Program-made: the position numbers and the translations under genes
Notes under the pieces: model-generated
The model's input: only the letters and a program-made list of their open reading frames with translations
Told to the model about the DNA's origin: nothing
Databases searched by the model: none
In this document: positions 17,601-28,115 of the stretch, one piece after another
Position numbering within the stretch: the first letter of the stretch is position 1
How the letters are laid out: the number at the start of each line of letters is the position of its first letter
Assembly (NCBI GenBank): GCA_019239895.1
Contig: JAFAZH010000060.1
Coordinates: 62,001-126,000 of the forward strand
DNA length: 64,000 nt
Direction: 5' to 3'
Source: Abditibacteriaceae bacterium
GTDB taxonomy: Bacteria; Armatimonadota; Abditibacteriia; Abditibacteriales; Abditibacteriaceae

Positions 17601-18322
17601 CGATGCACAATGACGGTACGCATCCCACCGCGCGGCCAGGTGATGTTAAACAGGTAGTATTTGCCATCATGCTTGAGCAGTTGGGAACCTTCCGCCGGAA
17701 GACCGATGTTGGGGCCAGACACGGCACTCGCATTGGGAATAATGACCTGATTGAAGCCATCCGGTTTAATGGCAGCAGCGTCCGCTGTTAGCTCAATCAA
17801 GCGGAGGTTGCCGCCGCCAGTAATCATGTAAACGCGACCGTCATTATCAAAGAACAACGAGTGGTCATGCAACGCGGGCCGAAAGGAAGAGACTTTCCAG
17901 GGGCCTTTTTCAATATCTTTGGTTGTGTAAACGTAAGTCTTGCCTGTGGTTTGAGCAAACGTCGAGGCGTAATACGTGCCATTGTGATAACGCAAGCTGC
18001 TGGCCCAGGAGCCGCGTCCATAAGAGCTTTTGCCATTAGCAAGATTGAGTTCATCCATATCATCGAGAATGTCATAGGCATAGTTCACAATTTCCCAGTT
18101 CACTAAGTCCTTCGACTTCATGATGGGCAAGCCTGGACTCAGATGCATGGTCGTGCTGCTCATGTAGTACGTGTCACCGACGCGAATCATCGCCATATCC
18201 GGCACGTCCGCCCAGATGATGGGATTCTGCGCTTGCTGAGCATGGCTCACGGAGCTGATGCAAAGAGTTGTCATAACAATTATCACCTGAACCCAAAGGG
18301 CTGTCTTTGATGTCCTCTGCAT
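14639..18322 (-). CDS. Secreted GH43 glycosidase fused to two CE1-type esterases
   Basis: 1227 residues, signal peptide 1-28 (ending VSHAQ). Domain order: GH43 five-bladed propeller (about 30-330; ADVPDMAMI, base region; DHSLFFDNDG, modulator Asp; PAEGSQLL, acid Glu), a beta-xylosidase C2-type sandwich (about 345-530), a CBM48-like early-set domain (about 560-650), CE1 esterase I (about 660-920; GLSMGG near 810, SHEWLTWRR), a Gly/Arg/Pro linker (about 935-965), and CE1 esterase II (about 970-1227; GLSMGG near 1122, GEHNFVFW). It should release xylose or arabinose and cleave feruloyl or acetyl esters from decorated xylan. The gene starts 73 bp after the LacI-type gene on the same strand, so the two are probably one transcript controlled at the 19496 palindrome. 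Confidence 0.88.
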   Translation of the reverse strand: MQRTSKTALWVQVIIVMTTLCISSVSHAQQAQNPIIWADVPDMAMIRVGDTYYMSSTTMHLSPGLPIMKSKDLVNWEIVNYAYDILDDMDELNLANGKSSYGRGSWASSLRYHNGTYYASTFAQTTGKTYVYTTKDIEKGPWKVSSFRPALHDHSLFFDNDGRVYMITGGGNLRLIELTADAAAIKPDGFNQVIIPNASAVSGPNIGLPAEGSQLLKHDGKYYLFNITWPRGGMRTVIVHRADKITGPYEGRVALQDKGVAQGSLIDTPQGEWFAYLFRDNGAVGRVPYLVPVKWENGWPVLGVDGKVPDTLNLPASKGPLPGIVASDDFERRAGERALPLVWQWNHNPDNKLWSLTARPGYLRLSTGRVDNDFLSARNTLTQRTFGPESSATTAIDVSNLKDGDCAGLALLQKNYGLVGVQAEGGANYLVMVNAGSGRPAEAERISLRQTKVYLKAECDFKNRADKAHFFYSLDGHSWTSIGTQLHMSYTIPHFMGYRFGLFNYATKTPGGFVDFDYFHISDKITAGNDRKDVNNLRKDAAMENNGAKTVNGAVSASSPATTNIPGAEYPRIDADLRVTFRVKAPDAKQVQFELGKRYDAVRDAEGFWTATTDPQVSGFHYYWLVINGVQVNDPASETFYGTGKQTSGIEIPDKDGAFYAPQNVPHGEVRERVYFSKTTGAWRRIFVYTPPDYDTNRAAHYPVLYLQHGGGEDERGWPNQGRVAFIMDNLIAAGQAVPMLVVMEKGYARKPDEPPVPLRPPGGGAAGIPPDFSRMFSTLDEVFAKDLIPFIDATYRTLPDRDHRALAGLSMGGMQSFVIGLGHLDLFSSIGGFSGGGGGFGGGDFDPKTAHNGVMADAEAFNKKVHVLWLGIGTTEPQRMYDSVHNYHLALDKAGIKHVYYESPGTSHEWLTWRRSLHEFAPLLFKAQSPSVAPQGANAEPNSTRPQEGPGRGPGGGTGRGQQPIVLGPDDKPAFPPAPAGYDQLRDDIPHGTVRLVEYNSTTVGTQRHMLVYTPPGFSRRKKYPVLYLLHGIGGDEWEWKNGGAPEVILDNLYTDKKIVPMIVVLPNGRAQKNDRAVGNVYSTAPAFETFEGDLLKDIIPWMETNYPVKSGAKYRALAGLSMGGGQALNFGLGHLDSFAWVGAFSPAPNTRMPEKLLPNPDEARQKLKLLWVACGDKDGLLFIAQRTHRYLAEHQVPHIWHVGPGEHNFVFWKQNLYYFAQDLFK

Positions 18323-18395
18323 GGGATATATCCTCTTGTGAATTGAATATCAATCAGTGCGTATTCGTTCTCTGCCTTAACCCCTGTCTTAATTG

Positions 18396-19490
18396 TCAGC
18401 GTCGGGAATTCTTTATGCGAGGCGCAGGGCCGCTGGTAGCGCGTGTGATAAAGGTGGTCGGCACCAGATGCGTTGTAGGCGCAGGATCAAAGTTACTATC
18501 AACTCGCTGCACCAACTCCTGGATGGCCAATCGCCCCATCGCTTCCCAGGGGGTTTTAACGGTGGAGAGAGGCGGGTCGCACAGGCGGGCGGCACTGATG
18601 TCGGAAAAGCCCACTAGGGAAATATCCTCCGGCACGCGCAACCCTTGACGATGGCACTCCTGAATTGCAAGGAGCGCCGTCTCATCGCGCCAGCAGACAA
18701 TCGCCGTGGGGCGTCCCTGGGGGTGGTGGAGCAGAGCGTTCGTTGCAGCCTGAGCCGATGAGCTATCTATCGTCACCTCGGCCTTGCAACCGAAGACCAT
18801 CACAGTGTCATGGGTCACGTAGCCTTCCGGCAGTGGGAGTCCACGCGCAGCCATCTCCTGGCGAAACAGTTCTTCACGCGCCGTGCCGATGTCGCCGGGG
18901 TCTTTACGCACCGGATTCAGTCTGGGAAAACCGCTGGAAATAAATCCAATTTTGCGATGACCAAAGTGGGTGAGATGATCCAGGACATAGCCAATGCCGA
19001 GTGCATCATCCGAAGTGATGCGCGTACCAAAGAGCTGCGGGATACCTTCATCTACCGTGACCACCGGAATCTGGGCGTGATTGGCTTCCTCAAAAAGCAA
19101 CCTTTTGCTACCAGCAAGACGTGCGATGATACCACTCAGGCGCAGTTCCGTACACTGGCGGACACGGTCAGCCAACGTAGGGTGGCTGACCGAGAGAATC
19201 TTCAGGGTAAAGCCCAGTTCGTCGGCGGCCTCTAGAGCACCCACCATAATATTCCAATAAGGCTCATAGCGCGGCTCATCTACGAGATAACCAATCATGC
19301 GCGTCTTGCCCGAACGCACCGAACGCGCTAAGGCATTGGGACGATAACCCATCTCACGCGCGGCTTCCAGCACCCGCTGACGTGTGGCATCCGGTATACG
19401 CACGGTCTCGCCCTGGTGCTCGCTTAATACATGCGACACCGTGGAACGAGAGACTCCCGCCCTACGAGCCACGTCGGACATGGTAATCAT
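18396..19490 (-). CDS. LacI family transcriptional regulator of the xylan locus
   Basis: 364 residues from the ATG at 19490. The open frame extends 40 codons further upstream, but those codons are the translated 56-bp palindrome and flanking DNA, and the LacI helix-turn-helix begins right after this Met (MSDVARRAGVSRSTVSHVL). The hinge segment YRPNALARSVRSG is followed by a periplasmic-binding-protein-like sensor domain (about 60-345, IGYLVDEP, ISLVGFSD). It should bind a xylan-derived sugar and repress. It lies divergent to GH51-GH10 and just upstream of the GH43-esterase fusion, so one regulator can serve both arms. Confidence 0.9.
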   Translation of the reverse strand: MITMSDVARRAGVSRSTVSHVLSEHQGETVRIPDATRQRVLEAAREMGYRPNALARSVRSGKTRMIGYLVDEPRYEPYWNIMVGALEAADELGFTLKILSVSHPTLADRVRQCTELRLSGIIARLAGSKRLLFEEANHAQIPVVTVDEGIPQLFGTRITSDDALGIGYVLDHLTHFGHRKIGFISSGFPRLNPVRKDPGDIGTAREELFRQEMAARGLPLPEGYVTHDTVMVFGCKAEVTIDSSSAQAATNALLHHPQGRPTAIVCWRDETALLAIQECHRQGLRVPEDISLVGFSDISAARLCDPPLSTVKTPWEAMGRLAIQELVQRVDSNFDPAPTTHLVPTTFITRATSGPAPRIKNSRR

Positions 19491-19495
19491 AGCCT

Positions 19496-19551
19496 CTATG
19501 ATGACACGATTCATCAAAAGTTGCAACTTTTGATGAATCGTGTCATCATAG
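19496..19551. promoter_or_regulatory. 56-bp perfect palindrome between the divergent xylan operons
   Basis: Bases 19496-19523 are the exact reverse complement of 19524-19551, with no spacer (centre AAAGTTG|CAACTTT). It lies immediately before the lacI ATG and about 100 bp before the GH51-GH10 start. LacI-type operators are palindromes but usually only 14-20 bp, so this could hold more than one site, or could form a cruciform or hairpin. Both strands read the same peptide through it. Confidence 0.75.
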
Positions 19552-19647
19552 TACCTAATTTCCGTCAAGAGGAGTGGCTGGCCCCTCACCCCTATGCAGA
19601 CTGTTGTCACCTTTCAAAGGGCGGGGAGCAGATCCATTTATTTCATT

Positions 19648-22600
19648 ATGAAGCACTTCACTTCCCATTTGCGGGTACTGTTGTCAGCACCTATCCTGCT
19701 ATTTTCGACCTTCACCTCCACCCGCGCCCAAGAGCCAGTTCAATCGGCGGTTCAACCAGCACCATCGCTCACTATTGACGCGGGCAAAACAGCGGGACGC
19801 GTTAGTCCCCGCCTCTATGGGCTGATGACGGAGGAAATCAATTTTTCTTACGAAGGCGGGATTTACGCGGAGTTGATTCGCAATCGCACATTCAAAGCCG
19901 ACGCACAGAATCCCATCTTCTGGAATTCGGTTGGGGACGCAACGATGACGCTGGACACGAACCAGCCCCTCAATACTGCGTTGAATGTGAGTTTAAAGTT
20001 GGATGCGAGTAAGGCGTCCACAGCCGCCCCCGTTGGTATTGCCAATGAGGGCTACTGGGGCATTCCGGTGCGCCCGAGTACCATCTATCGCGCTTCGTTT
20101 TACGCACGGGCCGAGAACTTTTCCGGGCCGTTGACCCTCACCATTGAGAGCAACGATGGCAGAAGGGTGTTCGCCAGCGCGACAGTGCCGAAAATATCGG
20201 GGGTCTGGCAGAAGTATGAAGTGACCCTGCGCACCGGGCCGGGGGAGACCTCAAAAGATAATCGCTTCGCCATTATGACAACCCAGCCCGGCACGATTTG
20301 GTTCCAGAACGTCTCGCTCTTCCCCCCGACTTACCACAATCGTCCAAACGGCACGCGCCCGGACATTATGCAGTTGATGGCCGATATGCAGCCTAAGTTC
20401 CTGCGCTTCCCTGGCGGCAACTACCTGGAAGGCAATACGGTGGAGGAGCGTTTCAACTGGAAACAAACGCTTGGCAATGTGGCGCAGCGCCCCGGACATC
20501 GTAGTCCCTGGGGTTACTGGTCAACCGATGGCTTCGGATTGTTGGAGTTCCTGGAGTGGTGTGAGGATTTGCATATGGAGCCGCTGCTGGCCGTATATGC
20601 GGGTTATAACTTGAACCGATCTTATATTCAGCCCGGCCCCGGTCTTGATCCCTACGTGCAGGAAGCCCTCGAAGAAATCGAATATGTCACCGGCGATGCC
20701 CATACCAAATGGGGCGCACAACGTGCCAGGGACGGGCATCCTCAGCCTTTCCCATTGCACTATGTCGAGGTTGGCAACGAAGACTGGTTCGACCGCAGTG
20801 GCAGCTACGAGGGGCGATTCACGCAGTTTTATGATGCTATCAAGGCCAGGTATCCCAACCTGCAAATTATTTCCTCCGTTGGTAACGAGCACGGCAACCA
20901 ACTGGTTAAGAGCCGCGTGCCCGATCTGGTGGACGAGCACTACTACCGCTCGATGGAAGACATGATGCAACATGCGTTCGACTACGACAAATATCCACGC
21001 GATGCAAAATCGAAAATCTTTGTCGGTGAATGGGCCACTCGCGTGGGTGCGCCAACGCCTAACATGGCGGGTGCCCTGGGTGATGCCGCGTGGATGACGG
21101 GCATGGAGCGCAATTCGGACATCGTTTTGATGCATTGCTACGCGCCGCTCCTGGTCAACGTGAGCCAGCTTCAGGGACGCAATCGTTCCATGCAATGGAA
21201 CACTGATTTAATTGGCTACGACGCTCTGAACAGTTATGGCTCGCCAGCTTATCACGCGCAAAAGATGTTCAGCACGATGCACGGCGATGAAATCCTCGCC
21301 ACCAGCGCGCAGAACATCCCCACGCGCCAGTGGCAGCCACCGGCCTTTCGAGGCAATACACCGCCACCTCGCCAGCTTCAAGAGGTGTTCTTCAACGCTA
21401 CACATGACAGCCAGGCCAAAGTGATCTACGTGAAGGTCGTCAATACGGGAGCCACAGCACGTTCCATCGGTATCCAAATTAACGGTGCGAACAACATTCA
21501 GCCCACGGGCGAAATGGTCACGCTGGCGGCTGCCAGTCTCGACGATACTAATTCGATTGAGCAGCCAAAACAGGTCGTGCCACGCACGGAAGCGGTGAAC
21601 AACCTGAGCGCCAATTTCACACGCGAGTTTCCGCCGTACTCAATTACAGTCTTAAAATTAAAAACCACTGGGGCGACGTTGCGAGCCGCCGATGCCCCCA
21701 CACCCAATATCCCCACACCTAATACCCCTATGCCAAATACAACCACCCTGAAGGATGCTTACAAAGATAAGTTTTATATCGGTGTCGCCATCAGTCGCCC
21801 CATTGTCACTGGGGAAGCACCTCGGTTCGGCAACCGAAGTGCGGAGTTGGTTCAAAAAGATATTGCCTTAACCAAGCAACAATTCAATCAGATCTCGCCA
21901 GAAAACGACTTAAAGTGGGATGCCACCCAGCCACGCGAAGGCCCGGACGGTTATAATTTCGGCCCCGCCGATGCTTACGTGGACTTTGGCCTGAAGAATA
22001 ACATGTATATCGTGGGGCATACGCTCGTCTGGCATGGCCAGACCCCGCGTTGGGTCTTTGCCGGAACGACTCCCCCCGTTAATGCAAGCAACACTCCTCC
22101 AGTCACACCTCCTGTAACCCCGCCTGTGGGGGCACCGACCCCGCCTGCTACTGGGCCAGGCAATGGAGCGGGGCCAAATCCGGGCGGTGGCCGCTTTGGA
22201 CGCGGCGGATTTGGACGCGGCTTCGACGTGATGAGTGGGCCGCACGCGTCCCGCGACGAGCTGCTCCAACGGATGCGCGACCACATTGACACCGTCGTGG
22301 GCCGCTACAAAGGCAAGATTAAGGTGTGGGACGTGGTGAACGAAGCCATTTCTGATGGCGGCCCGAATGTGCTGCGCAACTCGCCCTGGCTGCAAATTAT
22401 CGGGCCGGACTTCATCGCTAAAGCCTTTGAATATGCCCACGAAGCCGATCCCGACGCCATCCTCCGCTATAACGACTACGGTCTGGAGAATCCAGTCAAA
22501 CGCCAGAAACTCATTACCTTAATCAAGGATTTGCAGACCCAGAAAGTCCCGGTGATGGCGATAGGGACGCAAACCCATGTCAGTGTTTCAGGGCCGAGTT

Positions 22601-22974
22601 TTGAAGAAGAAGACCGGGCGCTCACGGAACTGGAAACATTGGGCTTGCCCATCCACATTACGGAACTCGACGTGAACAGTGCCCAGGGCGGCCAGCGCAG
22701 TACCGGGGCGGACATCGCCAATAATGCGGCGACGACTCAAGGCGGCCTGGTGAACGAGGCCAATCAGCGTCTCGCCACTCAGTATGCCAATCTCTTCAAA
22801 GTGTTCCTCAAGCACAAGAATTCGGTGAAGGTTGTTACCCTGTGGGGCGTGAACGATGGTGTTTCCTGGCGGGCCGATGGAAAACCCCTGTTGTTTGATA
22901 GTGATGACAACCCCAAACCAGCCTTTGACGCAGTGATCCAAGCTGCCAAGAGCGACGTGCCGAACCCGAGGTAG
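19648..22974 (+). CDS. Bifunctional GH51 arabinofuranosidase - GH10 endoxylanase
   Basis: 1108 residues from the ATG at 19648, chosen because the signal peptide (KHFTSHLRVLLSAPILLF, ending STRAQ) follows directly; an in-frame ATG at 19594 is less likely. A GH51 module fills about 40-680: carbohydrate-binding insertion, then a TIM barrel with EVGNEDWF near 377 (acid/base) and VGEWATRVG near 460 (nucleophile). After a Pro/Asn/Thr linker (about 685-705) comes GH10 (about 710-1100): WHGQTPRWVF, DVVNEAISD near 898 (acid/base), HITELDVN near 1005 (nucleophile). A Pro/Thr then Gly/Arg/Phe insert of about 55 residues interrupts GH10 just after WVF. First gene of the rightward xylan operon; it cuts the backbone and removes arabinose side groups. 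Confidence 0.92.
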   Translation: MKHFTSHLRVLLSAPILLFSTFTSTRAQEPVQSAVQPAPSLTIDAGKTAGRVSPRLYGLMTEEINFSYEGGIYAELIRNRTFKADAQNPIFWNSVGDATMTLDTNQPLNTALNVSLKLDASKASTAAPVGIANEGYWGIPVRPSTIYRASFYARAENFSGPLTLTIESNDGRRVFASATVPKISGVWQKYEVTLRTGPGETSKDNRFAIMTTQPGTIWFQNVSLFPPTYHNRPNGTRPDIMQLMADMQPKFLRFPGGNYLEGNTVEERFNWKQTLGNVAQRPGHRSPWGYWSTDGFGLLEFLEWCEDLHMEPLLAVYAGYNLNRSYIQPGPGLDPYVQEALEEIEYVTGDAHTKWGAQRARDGHPQPFPLHYVEVGNEDWFDRSGSYEGRFTQFYDAIKARYPNLQIISSVGNEHGNQLVKSRVPDLVDEHYYRSMEDMMQHAFDYDKYPRDAKSKIFVGEWATRVGAPTPNMAGALGDAAWMTGMERNSDIVLMHCYAPLLVNVSQLQGRNRSMQWNTDLIGYDALNSYGSPAYHAQKMFSTMHGDEILATSAQNIPTRQWQPPAFRGNTPPPRQLQEVFFNATHDSQAKVIYVKVVNTGATARSIGIQINGANNIQPTGEMVTLAAASLDDTNSIEQPKQVVPRTEAVNNLSANFTREFPPYSITVLKLKTTGATLRAADAPTPNIPTPNTPMPNTTTLKDAYKDKFYIGVAISRPIVTGEAPRFGNRSAELVQKDIALTKQQFNQISPENDLKWDATQPREGPDGYNFGPADAYVDFGLKNNMYIVGHTLVWHGQTPRWVFAGTTPPVNASNTPPVTPPVTPPVGAPTPPATGPGNGAGPNPGGGRFGRGGFGRGFDVMSGPHASRDELLQRMRDHIDTVVGRYKGKIKVWDVVNEAISDGGPNVLRNSPWLQIIGPDFIAKAFEYAHEADPDAILRYNDYGLENPVKRQKLITLIKDLQTQKVPVMAIGTQTHVSVSGPSFEEEDRALTELETLGLPIHITELDVNSAQGGQRSTGADIANNAATTQGGLVNEANQRLATQYANLFKVFLKHKNSVKVVTLWGVNDGVSWRADGKPLLFDSDDNPKPAFDAVIQAAKSDVPNPR

Positions 22975-22982
22975 TTATCTAA

Positions 22983-24764
<1,782 letters not shown>

Positions 24765-24821
24765 ATTACTATTAAATCTAATTCCGGCTATTTCCATCAC
24801 AGTGAGGGGTAAAAACTAATT

Positions 24822-26078
24822 ATGAAAATAAAACTCGTATTGCTGGCCTGTGCTGCCGTTGCGTCGGGTCGAATGGGCATGGCCCAGACGACATCTCAGG
24901 GAGAGGCTCCTGTGACTGCTCCTGCCGATGACTGGAAACCGTCCACCTCGAATCAAGATGGCCGCCAGTATCCACAGGTCAACTCGGAAGGCCGCGTCCG
25001 CGCCCGTATCATGGCTCCCCAGGCCCAGAGCGTGCAACTCGATATCGGTGGCGTGAAGTATCCGCTGACCAAAGGTGAGGACGGCTCATGGATTGGCGAT
25101 TCACGGCCCCAGGACGAAGGTTTCCATTACTATCAGGTCGTGATTGATGGCGCCTTCGTCCCAGACCCGAACAGCCTGTATTTCTATGGTGCTGGTCGCT
25201 GGGGCAGTGGGGTGGAAGTGCCCGCGAAGGATCAGGATTTTTACGCTCTTAAGAACGTGCCGCATGGCCAACTGCGCGAAGTGCGCTACTTCTCCAGGAG
25301 CAGCAACTCCGTGCGCCATTGCTACGTGTACACTCCGCCTCAATACGACACTCAACCCAAAATGCGTTTTCCTGTGCTCTATTTGCAGCATGGCGCGGGC
25401 GAAGACGAAACCGGTTGGTGCCATCAGGGCCGCGCCGGGTTGATTATGGATAACCTGATTGCCGAGGGCAGAGCCAGACCTTTCATCATCGTCATGGAAA
25501 ATGGCGGCAACATCATGCGTCCGCCTGCGCCTCCCGCCGGAGCGCCGGGTGCTCCGGCAGGTCCTCCTCCGGGCGCTCCAGGTGGCGCTGCTCCAGCCGG
25601 TGGGCCTCCTGCCGGTGGGCCTCCCCGCGGCGGCGTGGGGTCGGGTGGACGCCGGTTCAACTTCAGTGGGTTTGAACATGTGCTGATTGACGACTTAATC
25701 CCCTATATTGATGCCAACTACCGCACGGTGGCCAAACAGCCGTATCGCGCGATGGCGGGCCTCTCGATGGGGGGAATGCAGACGCGAATGATTACTCTGG
25801 CGCATCCCGACGTATTTTCCCACATCGGCGTTTTCAGCGGGGGCAGCATCGCTCCGACAGAGATAGCTGATATGAAGGATTTTAAGAAGAAGGTGAAGGT
25901 CGTGTTCTTCAGCTTTGGCAGCCGCGAAGGTGGCGCGACGTCGGCCAGGGCCAACGCGGATGCCCTGCGCCAGGCGGGGGTTAACAGCTACTACTACGAA
26001 TCGCCGCTCACGGCTCACGAGTGGCAGTCGTGGCGTCGCAGCCTCTATCAGTTCGCACAATTGATCTTCAAGAACTGA
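24822..26078 (+). CDS. Secreted CE1-type esterase with CBM48-like domain
   Basis: 418 residues, signal peptide about 1-21. An early-set (CBM48-like) domain at about 48-135 (VRARIMAPQAQSVQLDIGG) precedes the alpha/beta hydrolase (about 140-418; LYLQHGAGEDE, GLSMGG near 314, TAHEWQSWRR near 398). This is the arrangement of family 1 feruloyl/acetyl-xylan esterases. Residues about 231-278 are an insert of Pro, Ala and Gly ending in Arg/Gly (PPRGGVGSGGRRF), placed between the oxyanion region and the nucleophile. The domain pair is the same as the middle of the 14639 fusion. 57 bp after the CE6-CE1 gene. Confidence 0.88.
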   Translation: MKIKLVLLACAAVASGRMGMAQTTSQGEAPVTAPADDWKPSTSNQDGRQYPQVNSEGRVRARIMAPQAQSVQLDIGGVKYPLTKGEDGSWIGDSRPQDEGFHYYQVVIDGAFVPDPNSLYFYGAGRWGSGVEVPAKDQDFYALKNVPHGQLREVRYFSRSSNSVRHCYVYTPPQYDTQPKMRFPVLYLQHGAGEDETGWCHQGRAGLIMDNLIAEGRARPFIIVMENGGNIMRPPAPPAGAPGAPAGPPPGAPGGAAPAGGPPAGGPPRGGVGSGGRRFNFSGFEHVLIDDLIPYIDANYRTVAKQPYRAMAGLSMGGMQTRMITLAHPDVFSHIGVFSGGSIAPTEIADMKDFKKKVKVVFFSFGSREGGATSARANADALRQAGVNSYYYESPLTAHEWQSWRRSLYQFAQLIFKN

Positions 26079-26092
26079 ACAAGCAACAAACA

Positions 26093-28054
26093 ATGAAAAC
26101 ATTCAAAACGCTGTTTATTCTGCTCGCGCTGAGTGCCCTGACGCTACCGGTCAGGGCACAAGGGCATTACAAGAGATTCACCGTTTCCACCTACATCATT
26201 CAGGGCACCGCGCAGGCTTTGATGAATGGCAACATGGACCTGGCTGGGTCGTGGGCCAATCTCACGCGCCATCTCAAGGTGGATAAGGTTTATATCGAAG
26301 TGATGCGCAATCATACCCTCGTGGACGAAAACGGCATTGAGAAGCTCAAGAAGTTCTTCCAGGATCAGGGCGTGCAGGTGTGCGGCGGTCTCGCTTACAG
26401 CATCAGTGAGTCCAACGGCTATCAGGGTTTTGATTATGCCGACCCGGAGAACCGCGAGTTCGCCCGCAAAGCCGTCGAACTCGCGGCCCGTCACTTCGAC
26501 GAAGTCTTACTTGATGACTACTACTTCTTCGACCGTAAGACCGACTATGACATTGCGGCTAAGAAGAATAAATCGTGGACGCAGTATCGTCTGGAGACCA
26601 TGCGCGACGTGACTCGCAATCTCATCGTCAAACCGGCTAAAGCCGTCAATCCCCGATGCAAGGTCATCATCAAGATGGCCAACTGGTATGACCAATATGC
26701 CGCGATGGGCAATGACACCGAGCAAGTGCCTTCCATCGCCGATGGCATGTTTTCAGGCACCGAGTCGCGTCTCTGGTTCGGCCAGGAACAGCACCTCCAG
26801 CCCTACCTGAGCTACGACATCATGCGCTTCATGGACAATTTGAAGCCGGGTGTGAATAAGGGCGGCTGGGTGGATCAGGGCGGCGCTAATCCGATTGACC
26901 GCTACTCCGAGCAACTGCTGGACACGGTGTTTGCGCGCTGCCCGGAGATGTGCTGTTTCAACTATGCCGGGATGCTGGGCACCATCCGTAGCGGCCCCAA
27001 TCGCATCTGGGGCGACTTGCCCACCAGTTTGAATCTGGCCGATCTCCAGAAGAGTTTCAATACAAATGACGGCAATACCACCTTTGCCGATATCGCCGCT
27101 TACACGCTGAGTCAGGCCGATCAGGTGTTGTCTCAAGTGGGCAAGCCAGTCGGTATCAAGACCTATAGGCCGTATCACGCGACTGGTGAAGAATTCCTGC
27201 ACGATTACCTGGGCATGATCGGGCTGCCGATGGATATTCTGCCTCAATTCCCGACGGATGCAGGCATGGTGCTTTTGACCGAACAGGCGAAGCACGATCC
27301 GAACATCATCTCGAAAATTAAATCCCAACTCCAGGCAGGCAAAGCGGTCTGCGTGACTTCAGGATTCGTGCGCGCCATGCAAGGCAAAGGCATAGAGGAC
27401 ATCTGTGAACTCGAAACCACCGGAGCCACGGTGCCAGTGCGGCGGTTTACCTTTGCAGGTGGGCCAGGCGCTCCTTTCCGCGGGCGCGGCCCGGCGCCTC
27501 AACCCGGCGCGCCCGACCCCTTTGAAGCGCAACGGGACATTCTCATTCCTGAACTCAAGTATTATAATATCCTCACCCATGATGCGTGGGGCGATGCCCT
27601 CGGCATTTCACCCGGCGGCACGACATATCCGATGGTCTTGTCGTGCGATTACTCCAAAGGTAAGCTCTATGTGCTGACGATCCCCGGCGATCCGGCAGAC
27701 CTTTATGCCTTGCCCCCCACGGTGCTCTCCGTCATCCGCGCCACCATCGGTTCGTCCGAGCCAATACGTATCGAGAACGCTCCGGCGCAGGTCGCCTTAT
27801 TCCGTTACGACAATAACACCTTCATTGTGCAGAATTACCTTCCGACAGCCACCGAAGTCAGCGTTTCGGTAGCAGGCAATGAGACTGAACTTCGTGACCT
27901 GCTGACCAGTAAGACCGTGACTCCCGTGCCTCAACCCAGCGGCGGCTTTGGGCGGTTCGGTGGCTTTGGTGGTCGTCGTCCGGCGGCCCCACAGCGCACC
28001 TCGTTTACCATTACTGTTCAGCCACATTCTTATATGGCCTTCGCTGCCAAGTAG
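26093..28054 (+). CDS. Secreted protein of unknown function, probable TIM-barrel hydrolase-like
   Basis: 653 residues from the ATG at 26093, chosen because it begins a good signal peptide (FKTLFILLALSALTLPV). The in-frame ATG at 26021 would overlap the preceding gene by 58 bp. The first half looks like a beta/alpha barrel: YIEVMRNHTLVD, GVQVCGGLAYS, FDEVLLDDYYFF, CKVIIKMANWYDQY. LLDDYYFF is in a position where many glycosidases hold catalytic acids, but no family was recognised. The second half is Rossmann-like or beta-rich (VCVTSGFVRAM) with Gly/Phe/Arg-rich inserts near 460-480 and 620-635 (GGFGRFGGFGGRRP). Starts 14 bp after the CE1 gene, so tightly within the xylan operon. Confidence 0.75.
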   Translation: MKTFKTLFILLALSALTLPVRAQGHYKRFTVSTYIIQGTAQALMNGNMDLAGSWANLTRHLKVDKVYIEVMRNHTLVDENGIEKLKKFFQDQGVQVCGGLAYSISESNGYQGFDYADPENREFARKAVELAARHFDEVLLDDYYFFDRKTDYDIAAKKNKSWTQYRLETMRDVTRNLIVKPAKAVNPRCKVIIKMANWYDQYAAMGNDTEQVPSIADGMFSGTESRLWFGQEQHLQPYLSYDIMRFMDNLKPGVNKGGWVDQGGANPIDRYSEQLLDTVFARCPEMCCFNYAGMLGTIRSGPNRIWGDLPTSLNLADLQKSFNTNDGNTTFADIAAYTLSQADQVLSQVGKPVGIKTYRPYHATGEEFLHDYLGMIGLPMDILPQFPTDAGMVLLTEQAKHDPNIISKIKSQLQAGKAVCVTSGFVRAMQGKGIEDICELETTGATVPVRRFTFAGGPGAPFRGRGPAPQPGAPDPFEAQRDILIPELKYYNILTHDAWGDALGISPGGTTYPMVLSCDYSKGKLYVLTIPGDPADLYALPPTVLSVIRATIGSSEPIRIENAPAQVALFRYDNNTFIVQNYLPTATEVSVSVAGNETELRDLLTSKTVTPVPQPSGGFGRFGGFGGRRPAAPQRTSFTITVQPHSYMAFAAK

Positions 28055-28115
28055 CTCTTAAAATAGCTATGAACCTGCCGCGAGCAGGTGCAAGCCAAAC
28101 GATGAAAGTCAAACC

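Noticed and set aside
19431-19778. A plus-strand open frame covering the palindrome
   Set aside because: Its peptide repeats the one read on the other strand only because the palindrome is symmetric; it overlaps the lacI start and the true GH51-GH10 start.
22068-22230. Frameshift or tandem-repeat artefact within GH10
   Set aside because: The frame stays open and GH10 motifs continue correctly on both sides, so it is a genuine in-frame insert.
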